Translations under genes and position numbers: made by a program
Assembly: GCA_013530545.1 (NCBI GenBank)
Contig: SPVA01000046.1
Coordinates: forward strand, 1 to 36,538
Reading direction: 5' to 3'
DNA length: 36,538 nucleotides
Origin: Acinetobacter lwoffii
GTDB lineage: Bacteria; Pseudomonadota; Gammaproteobacteria; Pseudomonadales; Moraxellaceae
Notes under the pieces: generated by a model
The model's input: only the letters and a program-made list of their open reading frames with translations
The model's database searches: none
Told to the model about the DNA's origin: nothing
Shown here: one piece after another, positions 8,848 through 19,143 of the stretch
Numbering within the stretch: the first letter of the stretch is position 1
How the letters are laid out: each line of letters starts with the position of its first letter

Positions 8848-11274
8848 ATGTCTGAAATTATTATGAATCAAGAAACCTTAGAGCCTCAGGTTCCAAGTGT
8901 ACTACCCCTTTTGGCGTTGCGTGATGTGGTGGTTTATCCGCATATGCAAATTGCGCTGTTTGTCGGTCGTGAAAAATCGATCAATGCAGTTGATGTGGCT
9001 CGTAACAGTGACAATCTAGTATTTGTAGTTGCGCAAAAAGATTCGCTTACAGAAGAAATTGATCACGACAATTTATATCAATACGGTACTGTCGCGAAGA
9101 TTGTGCAAGTTGTGAATCACGAAAATGATGAAAACTGTATTAAAGTCCTGATCGAAGGCCTACACCGTGCCAAGCTGAAAACCATCATTGACGAAACTGA
9201 GTATCTGACAGCAAAGCATGAACTCAGCCCAATGACGGTGAGCGTCGATGCAGACACCCAAGCTGTGCGCTTGCAGGAATTACGTGCGCTTTTCGCTCAA
9301 TATGCAGAAGCGAAACTTCGTAATGCGCGTGAACTGATCACCGCAGCCAACAAAATTGAAGATCTATTACAGTTATTGTTCTTCGTCGCAACCCGTGTTC
9401 CATTGAATATTGATGTCAAACAGAAATTCCTGGAACATGACGAATTCGAAGCGCATTTGACTGAGTTGATGACTTATCTATTGCAACAGTCTGAAGAACA
9501 ACAGATTGAGCAAACCCTGCATGACTCTGTTAAACGTCAGATGGAAAAGAACCAGCGCGAATACTTCCTGAATGAAAAAATGAAAGTCATTCAGCGCGAG
9601 CTTTCAGATATGAACGGCGGCGCGGAAGATGATGTCGCTGAAATTGAAAAACGTCTTGCTGAAGCAGATTTGCCTGAGCATGTACGCAAAAAAGCAGAAG
9701 CTGAATTCCGTAAACTGAAAGCGATGCAGCCTGCTTCAAGTGAAGCTGCTGTGGTACGTAACTATCTGGAAGTCATTCTAGATACACCGTGGAATAAAGC
9801 CAGCAAAGTCAGTATTAACCTGAACAAAGCACAGGAAATTCTGGATGCAGACCACTATGGTCTAGACGATGTCAAAGATCGTATTGTGGAATATCTGGCA
9901 GTTCAGTCACGTGTGAAAAAATTGCGTGGTCCGATTCTATGCTTGGTTGGTCCTCCAGGTGTGGGGAAAACTTCACTCGGTGAATCAATTGCCAAGGCGA
10001 CTGGTCGTGAGTTCGTGCGTATGGCGCTGGGCGGCGTACGTGATGAAGCGGAAATTCGCGGTCACCGTCGTACCTATATCGGTGCGATGCCAGGTAAAAT
10101 TGTGCAGTCATTGACTAAAGTGGGCGTAAAAAACCCGTTATTCTTGCTCGATGAAATCGACAAGATGGCGCAAGACTACCGTGGCGATCCGGCTTCTGCA
10201 ATGCTTGAGGTACTTGATCCATCACAGAACAACAAGTTCAGCGATCACTATCTGGATCTGGATCTAGACCTGTCTGAAGTAATGTTTATCTGTACCGCAA
10301 ACAGCATGAACATTCCTGAGGCCCTGCTAGACCGTATGGAAGTGATTCGTCTTCCGGGGTATACCGAAGAAGAGAAAGTCAATATTGCGGACCGCTACCT
10401 TGTTCCTAAAGCCATCAAGAACAATGGTCTACGTGCCAAAGAATTGACCGTGCATGAAGAAGCGATTCGTGACATCGTGCGCCGTTATACCCGTGAAGCC
10501 GGTGTACGTAACCTTGAACGTGAAGTTTCAAAAATTGCACGTAAGGTGGTGAAAGAAGCAGTTAGCAAGAAAGCTAAAAATCTTCAGGTTGAAGTGACAG
10601 CAGGAAATCTTCCAGATTACTTGGGTCCACATAAATTTGACTACGGTATGGCGGAAGAAGAAGCGCAAATCGGCCGTGTAAATGGTCTGGCTTGGACTTC
10701 TGTCGGTGGCGAATTACTGACCATTGAAGTTGCAGCAGTACCAGGTAAAGGCAAGTTCATTACCACTGGTTCTCTTGGCGATGTCATGAAAGAATCGATT
10801 ACCGCTGCGATGACTGTAGTGCGTACCCGTGCGGATGAACTCGGCATCGAAGCCTCGCGCTTTGAAGAAACCGATGTGCATGTGCATTTACCTGAAGGCG
10901 CAACACCGAAAGATGGTCCATCGGCAGGATTGGCTTTGACTACAGCATTAGTATCTGCTTTCACGGGTATCCCGATTCGTCCGGATATCGCGATGACAGG
11001 TGAAACCAGTCTGGGCGGCCGTGCACTGCGTATCGGTGGTTTGAAAGAAAAACTGCTTGCAGCCCATCGTGGTGGCATCAAACTGGTGTTCATTCCACAG
11101 GAAAACGTACGTGACCTGGCAGAAATTCCAGAGAATGTCAAAGAAGGTCTAGAGATTAAAGCCGTAAAATCGATTGATGAGATTTTACCGCTGGCACTGA
11201 CCTCTTTGCCAAAAGCCTTGGTTAAAGCACCAATTGTGAAAACCAAAGAAGAAGCGAAAGCAGCGCGTCATTAA
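8848..11274 (+). CDS. lon: ATP-dependent Lon protease
   Basis: The protein is 808 residues from ATG 8848, which follows AGGAG at seven bases. The N-terminal substrate-binding domain begins at PLLALRDVVVYPHM, followed by a coiled helical region with NQREYFLNEKMKVIQRELSD. The AAA+ module has Walker A GPPGVGKTS (about residue 368) and Walker B LFLLDEIDKM. The C-terminal protease domain has the Ser-Lys dyad: the serine in PKDGPSAGLA (residue 692) and the lysine in GGLKEKLLAAHRGG (735), spaced as in E. coli S679/K722. It degrades misfolded and regulatory proteins in the cytoplasm. A heat-shock-like promoter precedes it and a strong terminator follows. Nothing is missing. Confidence 0.98.
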   Translation: MSEIIMNQETLEPQVPSVLPLLALRDVVVYPHMQIALFVGREKSINAVDVARNSDNLVFVVAQKDSLTEEIDHDNLYQYGTVAKIVQVVNHENDENCIKVLIEGLHRAKLKTIIDETEYLTAKHELSPMTVSVDADTQAVRLQELRALFAQYAEAKLRNARELITAANKIEDLLQLLFFVATRVPLNIDVKQKFLEHDEFEAHLTELMTYLLQQSEEQQIEQTLHDSVKRQMEKNQREYFLNEKMKVIQRELSDMNGGAEDDVAEIEKRLAEADLPEHVRKKAEAEFRKLKAMQPASSEAAVVRNYLEVILDTPWNKASKVSINLNKAQEILDADHYGLDDVKDRIVEYLAVQSRVKKLRGPILCLVGPPGVGKTSLGESIAKATGREFVRMALGGVRDEAEIRGHRRTYIGAMPGKIVQSLTKVGVKNPLFLLDEIDKMAQDYRGDPASAMLEVLDPSQNNKFSDHYLDLDLDLSEVMFICTANSMNIPEALLDRMEVIRLPGYTEEEKVNIADRYLVPKAIKNNGLRAKELTVHEEAIRDIVRRYTREAGVRNLEREVSKIARKVVKEAVSKKAKNLQVEVTAGNLPDYLGPHKFDYGMAEEEAQIGRVNGLAWTSVGGELLTIEVAAVPGKGKFITTGSLGDVMKESITAAMTVVRTRADELGIEASRFEETDVHVHLPEGATPKDGPSAGLALTTALVSAFTGIPIRPDIAMTGETSLGGRALRIGGLKEKLLAAHRGGIKLVFIPQENVRDLAEIPENVKEGLEIKAVKSIDEILPLALTSLPKALVKAPIVKTKEEAKAARH

Positions 11275-11291
11275 GACTTGATGTTTCGTAT

Positions 11292-11319
11292 AAAAAACCC
11301 TGCTTCGGCAGGGTTTTTT
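11292..11319. terminator. Bidirectional rho-independent terminator (lon / M28 peptidase)
   Basis: The CCCTGC stem closes on a TTCG tetraloop with GCAGGG, flanked by an A-run on the left and a T-run on the right. It can therefore end both the lon transcript and the convergent peptidase transcript. Confidence 0.93.
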
Positions 11320-11346
11320 ATTGAGTTATTGAATAAAACAACTGAA

Positions 11347-12294
11347 TTATGGCTGTAGTGCCATCGTAACCAATCCATCAATCACATGAGTCATCTTGTT
11401 CAGATCAAGCTTGTCGAGGGTATCCAATTCGGTATTGTAATAAGGATTACGATAACTCGCAGTATCGGTAATCAGCATGGTCGAATAGTTGAATTTGGCA
11501 TAATTCAGATAGCCCGAGAAATTCATATCCTGAGCAAAACTTGGGCTGACAAAGCGTTGACATTCCAGACGGTTAAAACGCTGCATGGCATCACAATAAT
11601 CTCCAGTCAGGCCAGTTGAGGCTAAATGCCCAATGGCTGCAATGAAATTGCCATGTCGTGGATAAATCCATTTTAATCCCACCGGATAGCTCTGCACCTG
11701 ATGTTCATCAAAATAACCAATCGAATCCAGAATCACCACGCCCTCAATTTTCTGCTTCTGCTTTTTTAAAGACTTGGCATGCATATAACTGCCCATATGT
11801 TCTGTCTTGAAAAAAGGCGGCTCTTCGAGGGTATAGAAAGCAAATTCGACATCATGTTTGAGCTTGGATTTTTGCAGGGCCAGTAATCTTGCAGTTTCCA
11901 GTAAACCCGCTACCCCTGAGGCATTATTATCAGCACCGTTTCGGGCACTAAAGACATCATAATGTGCCCCCATCACCATCTTGGTTTTGGCTTGAGTATC
12001 CAAGCTACAGATGACATTTCGGTAACTCAGGTTATTGACCACATAGACCTGAAACTGACATGGAATGCCAAAGCGCTGCATCTGCCCTTTGATCCAGGCA
12101 GATACCCGATTCAGCTCTTTCAGATTTTTATAATTTCGGTATTCATCGACACTCATGATCTGGCTAAAAAATAATTCCAGATGAGAGACCTGAGCATTTT
12201 TGCTCGAATTGGCTGCACAGAGACTTGGCCCCATGAGGCCTATCAGTAACAGCAGCACAGTACAACATCCTTTTATCATGACACTGTTCCGCAT
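11347..12294 (-). CDS. Exported M28-family metallopeptidase, one metal ligand apparently changed
   Basis: The protein is 315 residues from ATG 12294; ATG 12279 (MIKGCC) is an alternative start and neither has a good SD. A signal peptide (CTVLLLLIGLMGPSLCAA) predicts a periplasmic or secreted enzyme. M28 di-zinc motifs are visible: GAHYDV (His111, Asp113), NGADNNASG (bridging Asp122), the TLEEPPF glutamate pair (157/158) and VILDSIGY (Asp190). The final ligand, a His in the usual YYH...DTxDxLD, is Asn287 here (PYYNTELDTLDKLD). That could lower or abolish two-metal catalysis, or the position may tolerate Asn. Known relatives are aminopeptidases. It is convergent with lon, sharing the terminator, and divergent from rlmH. 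Confidence 0.85.
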   Translation of the reverse strand: MRNSVMIKGCCTVLLLLIGLMGPSLCAANSSKNAQVSHLELFFSQIMSVDEYRNYKNLKELNRVSAWIKGQMQRFGIPCQFQVYVVNNLSYRNVICSLDTQAKTKMVMGAHYDVFSARNGADNNASGVAGLLETARLLALQKSKLKHDVEFAFYTLEEPPFFKTEHMGSYMHAKSLKKQKQKIEGVVILDSIGYFDEHQVQSYPVGLKWIYPRHGNFIAAIGHLASTGLTGDYCDAMQRFNRLECQRFVSPSFAQDMNFSGYLNYAKFNYSTMLITDTASYRNPYYNTELDTLDKLDLNKMTHVIDGLVTMALQP

Positions 12295-12413
12295 TTATTA
12301 TTATTCCATTCCTTTATCAAGCGGATACTTGAACTACGGACATTAAAGCAACACTAAATCTCTCATTTCAATTTCAATTTGTTTCCCAGCTCAACTTCGT
12401 GTTGTTTGATCGT

Positions 12414-12419
12414 TATAAT
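12414..12419 (+). promoter_or_regulatory. -10 element of the rlmH promoter
   Basis: A perfect TATAAT lies 27 bases before the rlmH start codon. No matching -35 is clear at 17 bases upstream. Confidence 0.4.
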
Positions 12420-12446
12420 GAGGTATCCAATTATTGATCTGTCTGT

Positions 12447-12929
12447 ATGAAAATCCGTATCCTGACCATTGGTCAAAAAATGCCAGCGTGGGTGCTGACT
12501 GGTTTTGAAGATTATTTCAAGCGTATTCAGCCTTTTGTACAGACCCAGATTATTGAGCTGCCGATGGCCAAGCGCGGGAAAAATGATTCTGAAGCGGATA
12601 TTCTGAAATACCGCAATATTGAGGGCGACAGCATTTTAAATGCGCTCAAGCAGAATGAAACTCTGATTGCGCTTGAAGTGGGCGGACGCGAATTCAGTAC
12701 CGAAAAACTGGCTGAAACCATGAAAGGCTGGATGCTGGAAGGCAATGATGTGGCACTTGCGATTGGCGGGCCGGATGGTCACTCGGAAGCCGTGCGTAAA
12801 GCTGCTGCATGGCACTGGTCACTTTCCAAGTTAACCCTGCCGCATCCACTGGTACGTGTCATGCTGATCGAGCAGCTTTATCGTGCCATGAGTATCAATA
12901 ACAACCATCCTTACCATCGGGCAGGCTAA
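12447..12929 (+). CDS. rlmH: 23S rRNA pseudouridine-1915 N3-methyltransferase
   Basis: The protein is 160 residues, close to the E. coli length of 155. SPOUT-fold hallmarks are present: the start MKIRILTIGQKMPAWV, the SAM-binding loop ALAIGGPDGHSEAV, and the conserved tail SLSKLTLPHPLVRVMLIEQL followed by YRAMSINNNHPYHR. It methylates pseudouridine 1915 in helix 69 of the 70S ribosome using S-adenosylmethionine. In many gammaproteobacteria rlmH sits beside mrdA/rodA; here mrdA is some 8 kb away. A short leader and a TATAAT precede it. Confidence 0.97.
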   Translation: MKIRILTIGQKMPAWVLTGFEDYFKRIQPFVQTQIIELPMAKRGKNDSEADILKYRNIEGDSILNALKQNETLIALEVGGREFSTEKLAETMKGWMLEGNDVALAIGGPDGHSEAVRKAAAWHWSLSKLTLPHPLVRVMLIEQLYRAMSINNNHPYHRAG

Positions 12930-13040
12930 TGATTTTGCTGAAGCGTTCTTTATATGCAACGTTTTGTTGAATAATCTCTCCTGCTCTTATTTCTATTTTT
13001 CATGCATTATTGAGGCATCTTTCCAGATGTGGTTTGACTT

Positions 13041-13817
13041 ATGAACTTACAAACGTTGCCCGGCTTATTTATTTCTCATGGCTCTCCTATGCTGGCGCTG
13101 AATCCTGAGCAAGTGGGTCCTGCCTTGCATCGTTTGAGCGAAAATCTGCCACGCCCGGAAGCGATTATTGTGATGTCTGCGCATTGGGAAAATGATGCGT
13201 TGGAAGTCAGTAGCGCAATTCGCCCAGAGACCTGGCATGATTTTCGTGGTTTCCCGCCTGAACTTTATCAATTACGCTACCCTGCACCGGGAAATCCTGA
13301 ATTGGCCGAGAAAGTCTTAGGCTTGCTGGCCAATGCCGGCTTTTCTGCACATGCCAACAGTACTCGTCCGCGTGATCATGGTGTATGGATGCCGCTGCTA
13401 CATATGTATCCAGATGCCAACATTCCCGTGGTAGAAATTTCCTTACCCATGTCGATGAGTGCGGATGAGATTTATCAGATTGGTCAAAGTCTCGCACCTT
13501 TACGTGAACAGCAAATCCTGCTGATTGGTTCAGGCAGTATTACCCATAACTTACGGGAACTGTCTTGGGATGGAACGGCTGCTGATGTACCCGAATGGGC
13601 TTCTGGCTTCCGTAATTTTGTGGTGCATAAACTGACGCATAGCGATTATGACGCGGTACTGGACTGGTCCAATATTCCGCATATGGCACGGAATCATCCA
13701 ACACTGGAACATTTTGCTCCAATTTTCTTTGCGATGGGCACAGGTCAGCGCTTTAGTCTGGTACATAGCAGTTTCACCATGGGTTCACTCGGCATGGATA
13801 TTTATCGCTTCGATTAA
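13041..13817 (+). CDS. ygiD: DODA-type extradiol ring-opening dioxygenase (YgiD-like)
   Basis: The protein is 258 residues. The conserved metal-ligand segments of the LigB/DODA family are present: FISHGSPMLAL (first His), IVMSAHWEND (second His), the HDFRGFPPELYQLRYPAPG signature, and RDHGVWMPLLHMYPDANIPV. A C-terminal LIGSGSITHNL also matches. E. coli YgiD is a zinc-dependent 4,5-DOPA extradiol dioxygenase in vitro; the physiological substrate in bacteria is unclear. No ring-cleavage pathway genes are adjacent. ATG 13041 has no recognisable SD. A large hairpin terminator follows. Confidence 0.93.
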   Translation: MNLQTLPGLFISHGSPMLALNPEQVGPALHRLSENLPRPEAIIVMSAHWENDALEVSSAIRPETWHDFRGFPPELYQLRYPAPGNPELAEKVLGLLANAGFSAHANSTRPRDHGVWMPLLHMYPDANIPVVEISLPMSMSADEIYQIGQSLAPLREQQILLIGSGSITHNLRELSWDGTAADVPEWASGFRNFVVHKLTHSDYDAVLDWSNIPHMARNHPTLEHFAPIFFAMGTGQRFSLVHSSFTMGSLGMDIYRFD

Positions 13818-13844
13818 TCTTGCTTCAGCGCTAAAATCTTAATG

Positions 13845-13893
13845 ATGGATACATTTTTCAACTCAAAGCTGCGAAATGTATCCATATTTTTTT
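13845..13893 (+). terminator. Rho-independent terminator after the dioxygenase gene
   Basis: A perfect 12-bp stem (ATGGATACATTT with AAATGTATCCAT) encloses a 17-base loop and is followed by seven T. It ends the dioxygenase transcript and argues that the next gene starts downstream of it. Confidence 0.85.
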
Positions 13894-13944
13894 GCAATAC
13901 ATCCATTATTATTGTTTGAACTTTATATACTTCATTATAAGTCC

Positions 13945-14718
13945 ATGAAATTAAAATTTATTGTGCTGGCATTATTGCCTTTAACTTTTGCAGCCTGTCA
14001 GTCCAGTGATATTCAACGAGCTGGAGATATTGCGGTGGCCACTATCCAACAAAAAAATGCAGATCAGATTCTTCCAGCCTATCACTGGGAACTGAATCGT
14101 GGACTAGAACGACCAATCGTACTGAGTTTCAACGCTCAAGGCCGGCTGAGCGCCGTGACGGGCTGTAATGGACTCGGGACGACCTGGTCAGCCAAAAACA
14201 ATATCATCACCACCAGCGAAGTTGTAGGCACTGAAATGGCCTGCGATGCAGCATTGATGGAGCAGGAACGTTTTGTCAGCCAGCTTTTACAGAAGCGTGA
14301 CATTCCTTTTACGCTCAATGCAACAGATCCTAACAAGCCGACTTTGACATTGATGGCCGCAAATGGTCAAGCGTATGAATTTATCGGGAAAATGACTCCG
14401 GAAACCAAATACCAAGGTCAGGCTGAAACAATTTTTCTGGAAATCGCTCCTGACACCAAACCCTGTACCGGTGTGACCCAACAAAGCTGCTTGCAAGTCA
14501 AAGAAGTGAGATATGATCAGAATGGCCTAAAAACTCAGGTGGATAAGGACTGGACTTTATTTTATGACCAGATTGAAGGTTTTCAGCACTCACCGAATGA
14601 GCGGCAGATTATTCGGGTTAAACGTTTTGAAATTAAGCATCCGGCAGCTGATCAATCGAAATATGCCTATATTTTTGATATGGCGGTTGAGCGTGAAATA
14701 GTTAAGGATGCTCTCTAA
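13945..14718 (+). CDS. META/HslJ and DUF4377 lipoprotein
   Basis: The protein is 257 residues from ATG 13945 (MKLKFIVLALLPLTFAACQS); an earlier in-frame start lies inside the terminator hairpin and is rejected. The lipobox FAAC predicts a lipid-anchored protein. A META/HslJ domain (about 45-150) shows YHWELNRG, LSFNAQGRLSAVTGCNGLGT and EMACDAALMEQERFVSQLL. A second domain (about 160-255) resembles DUF4377: FLEIAPDTKPCTGV, CLQVKEVRYD, DWTLFYDQIEGFQHSPNE and KRFEIKHPAADQSKYAYIFD. E. coli HslJ is a heat-inducible outer-membrane protein linked to novobiocin resistance; whether that applies here is unknown. The gene stands alone between two terminators. Confidence 0.88.
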   Translation: MKLKFIVLALLPLTFAACQSSDIQRAGDIAVATIQQKNADQILPAYHWELNRGLERPIVLSFNAQGRLSAVTGCNGLGTTWSAKNNIITTSEVVGTEMACDAALMEQERFVSQLLQKRDIPFTLNATDPNKPTLTLMAANGQAYEFIGKMTPETKYQGQAETIFLEIAPDTKPCTGVTQQSCLQVKEVRYDQNGLKTQVDKDWTLFYDQIEGFQHSPNERQIIRVKRFEIKHPAADQSKYAYIFDMAVEREIVKDAL

Positions 14719-14737
14719 GACTAAAAATACCAGATAT

Positions 14738-14769
14738 AAAAAAACCGGGGCAACAGCCCCGGTTTTTTT
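14738..14769. terminator. Bidirectional rho-independent terminator
   Basis: The CCGGGGC stem, AACA loop and GCCCCGG are flanked by A- and T-runs. It serves the lipoprotein gene and the convergent gdhA. Confidence 0.93.
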
Positions 14770-14789
14770 CAGCTTAGACTAAGTCAGAC

Positions 14790-16482
<1,693 letters not shown>

Positions 16483-17274
16483 ATGAATTCGCCCATTTCT
16501 CTGGTCCAATCGATTGACGCTTTACTCCCTCAAACCCAATGTGGACTCTGCGGTCACCGTGACGGATGTTTACCTTATGCCCAGTCGATTACTGAGGGGG
16601 AAAATGCCAATAAATGTGTGCCGGGCGGACAGCCTGTTGCCGATGCTTTGGCTGCATTATTAAATCGTCCTAAACTTCAAGCTGAAGAAAGTGTCTGGCC
16701 AGTTCAAGCCGATGGTCGTCCTCAGCGCATCAAAGCCGTAATTCGTGAAGATGAATGTATTGGCTGTACCAAATGCATTAGCGCCTGCCCGGTCGATGCA
16801 ATTATTGGTTCCGGTAAACTGATGCACACCATTCTGACCGATCTATGTACGGGCTGTGAGTTATGTATTCCCCCCTGTCCGGTAGACTGCATCGATTTGG
16901 TTGAAGATCAACAACCCTTGCCGACTGAAGCACAGCGTCTTGCGGAACAGGATGATCTGCGTCAGCGTTACTATGCGCACATCCAGCGTGAAGAAAAACG
17001 GCGTACCGATCGTAAGGGACCTGTGGTCCGTGCAGAAATTGATACTGCCCTGTTTGCCCGTTTCTCTGCTTTAAATGAGCAACTTCCTGTGATTGAAGTC
17101 GCGAGCAAGCCAGAGAATGCACCTGTAGCTTTCGATTCCAAGACCACGATTGAACTGGCAAAACTACGTACCCAAATTAAAAAACTGGAAAAACAGCTTT
17201 CGGTTCGTGAAGATGCCCGAAAACGCACCCAACTGGAAGAACTGACACAGCAATTACAGGCTTTACAGGGATAG
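16483..17274 (+). CDS. Orphan RnfB/RsxB-like iron-sulfur protein without membrane anchor
   Basis: The protein is 263 residues. Its N-terminus has the RnfB cluster: Cys20, Cys23, Cys29 and Cys45 in [19 protein letters not shown] and NKCVPGG. Two ferredoxin 4Fe-4S motifs follow, [14 protein letters not shown] and [14 protein letters not shown]. The last third is charged and ends in a predicted coiled coil ([20 protein letters not shown]). The N-terminal transmembrane helix of canonical RnfB is absent, and no rnfA, C, D, G or E genes are nearby. In E. coli, rsxB acts in an electron-transfer complex that reduces SoxR, and nth lies at the end of that operon; here nth starts three bases after this stop. 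An electron-transfer role is likely; the partner is unknown. Confidence 0.88.
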   Translation: MNSPISLVQSIDALLPQTQCGLCGHRDGCLPYAQSITEGENANKCVPGGQPVADALAALLNRPKLQAEESVWPVQADGRPQRIKAVIREDECIGCTKCISACPVDAIIGSGKLMHTILTDLCTGCELCIPPCPVDCIDLVEDQQPLPTEAQRLAEQDDLRQRYYAHIQREEKRRTDRKGPVVRAEIDTALFARFSALNEQLPVIEVASKPENAPVAFDSKTTIELAKLRTQIKKLEKQLSVREDARKRTQLEELTQQLQALQG

Positions 17275-17277
17275 AAC

Positions 17278-17991
17278 ATGACCACAGCAAAGGCCAAGCC
17301 CGTTAAAAACATGACCAAAAAGCAGATTCAGACCTTTTTTGAACGCCTGCGTGAACAGCGGCCTAACCCAAAAACTGAGCTGAATTATTCCAATCCCTTT
17401 GAATTACTGGTCGCGGTCACGCTCTCTGCTCAAGCTACCGATGTCAGCGTCAACAAAGCCACAGACAAACTCTTTCCAGTCGCCAATACACCGGAAGCCA
17501 TTTATGCGCTAGGTGTGGACGGCTTGAAGGAATATATCAAGACCATTGGTTTATATAACTCGAAAGCGGTCAACGTGATTAAAGCCTGCGAGATGCTGAT
17601 TCAGAAGCACAACAGCATCGTACCGGACAATCGTGCAGACTTAGAAGCCCTGCCGGGTGTAGGTCGTAAAACGGCGAATGTGGTACTGAATACGGCCTTT
17701 GGTCAGCCGACCATGGCGGTTGATACCCATATTTTCCGGGTAGGTAACCGTACCGGACTAGCGGTTGGCAAAAATGTGTTGGAAGTTGAACACCGTCTGG
17801 TCAAAGTCATTCCCAAGGAATTTATCATTGATTCACATCACTGGCTGATTTTACACGGTCGTTATACGTGTATTGCGCGCAAACCGAAATGTCATGAATG
17901 TGTAGTATCCGATGTGTGTAACTGGCCGGATCGGTTTGAATTTGGTGCAGCCCGCCAAATTGCAGTGAAAAATATTGAGCTTGCTGAATAG
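17278..17991 (+). CDS. nth: Endonuclease III, base-excision repair glycosylase/AP lyase
   Basis: The protein is 237 residues. The helix-hairpin-helix LPGVGRKTANVVLNTAFG carries catalytic Lys131, and VDTHIFRVGNRTG carries Asp149, with the 18-residue spacing of E. coli K120/D138. The C-terminal 4Fe-4S cluster cysteines are in CIARKPKCHECVVSDVC (C-X6-C-X2-C-X5-C). The enzyme removes oxidised pyrimidines and cleaves the abasic site. ATG 17278 has GGGA upstream; Met12 (17311) would give exactly the E. coli N-terminus but has no SD, so the start is not certain. The gene is co-transcribed with the RnfB-like gene. Confidence 0.97.
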   Translation: MTTAKAKPVKNMTKKQIQTFFERLREQRPNPKTELNYSNPFELLVAVTLSAQATDVSVNKATDKLFPVANTPEAIYALGVDGLKEYIKTIGLYNSKAVNVIKACEMLIQKHNSIVPDNRADLEALPGVGRKTANVVLNTAFGQPTMAVDTHIFRVGNRTGLAVGKNVLEVEHRLVKVIPKEFIIDSHHWLILHGRYTCIARKPKCHECVVSDVCNWPDRFEFGAARQIAVKNIELAE

Positions 17992-18019
17992 AACGGCGTG
18001 ATCAAGCTGGGATAAAAAT

Positions 18020-18043
18020 AGGTGACCAATGTGTCACCTTTTT
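18020..18043 (+). terminator. Rho-independent terminator after nth
   Basis: AGGTGAC, a six-base loop and GTCACCT are followed by a T-run, 29 bases after the nth stop codon. Confidence 0.8.
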
Positions 18044-18107
18044 ATCGACTATGAGAAGAGTGCTTTTCGTTCAAACCAAATTCTTAGCTGAGCTGAACTA
18101 TTATGGA

Positions 18108-18320
18108 TTATTTATCCTGATCTTGTTCAGCCTTTTCCTGCTGCTTGCGCTGTTCAAGTTCGGCTTGTAATTTTGGATGGAGCTGGCGCTCAGGTCGCTT
18201 TGCTGCATTTTCAGCACGTTCTTCCTGACGTACTTTGTTGAGCATTTTAAAACTGAAATAGAACAGACCTACCAATACTGCCAGAAAGACTACCATCAAC
18301 ACCAATACGCCAAATTTCAT
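18108..18320 (-). CDS. Small single-span membrane protein
   Basis: The protein is 70 residues from ATG 18320. A long N-terminal hydrophobic helix (MKFGVLVLMVVFLAVLVGLF) is followed by a charged, Glu/Lys/Gln-rich cytoplasm-like tail (LNKVRQEERAENAAKRPERQ and a terminal KQQEKAEQDQDK) that is probably helical. I do not recognise a named family. It sits downstream of adk on the same strand, behind the adk terminator, and is convergent with nth. An earlier in-frame TTG (18341) is possible but less likely. Confidence 0.7.
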   Translation of the reverse strand: MKFGVLVLMVVFLAVLVGLFYFSFKMLNKVRQEERAENAAKRPERQLHPKLQAELEQRKQQEKAEQDQDK

Positions 18321-18350
18321 AGCAACAAGTACCCTGTTCAAATACGCAAT

Positions 18351-18380
18351 AAAAAAGAGCCCTAATATGACTTAGGGCTC
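18351..18380 (-). terminator. Rho-independent terminator after adk
   Basis: A nine-base perfect stem (GAGCCCTAA with TTAGGGCTC) has a six-base loop and, on the minus strand, a run of six U. It lies about 30 bases after the adk stop. Confidence 0.9.
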
Positions 18381-18408
18381 TCCGATTGTCAAAATCATCG
18401 TCAGCCGA

Positions 18409-19080
<672 letters not shown>

Positions 19081-19143
19081 TCATTTAAACAATATGTATG
19101 ACGCCACGACCACAATCACCCGATTGTGTCCCCCGACATCTCA

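Noticed and set aside
10641-11246. 201-residue antisense ORF inside lon
   Set aside because: It runs opposite to a fully conserved Lon protease domain and has low-complexity Ser/Thr/Ala composition typical of a shadow frame.
13876-13944. N-terminal extension of the META/DUF4377 lipoprotein
   Set aside because: The upstream start lies in the right arm of the preceding terminator; starting at 13945 gives a correct lipoprotein signal.
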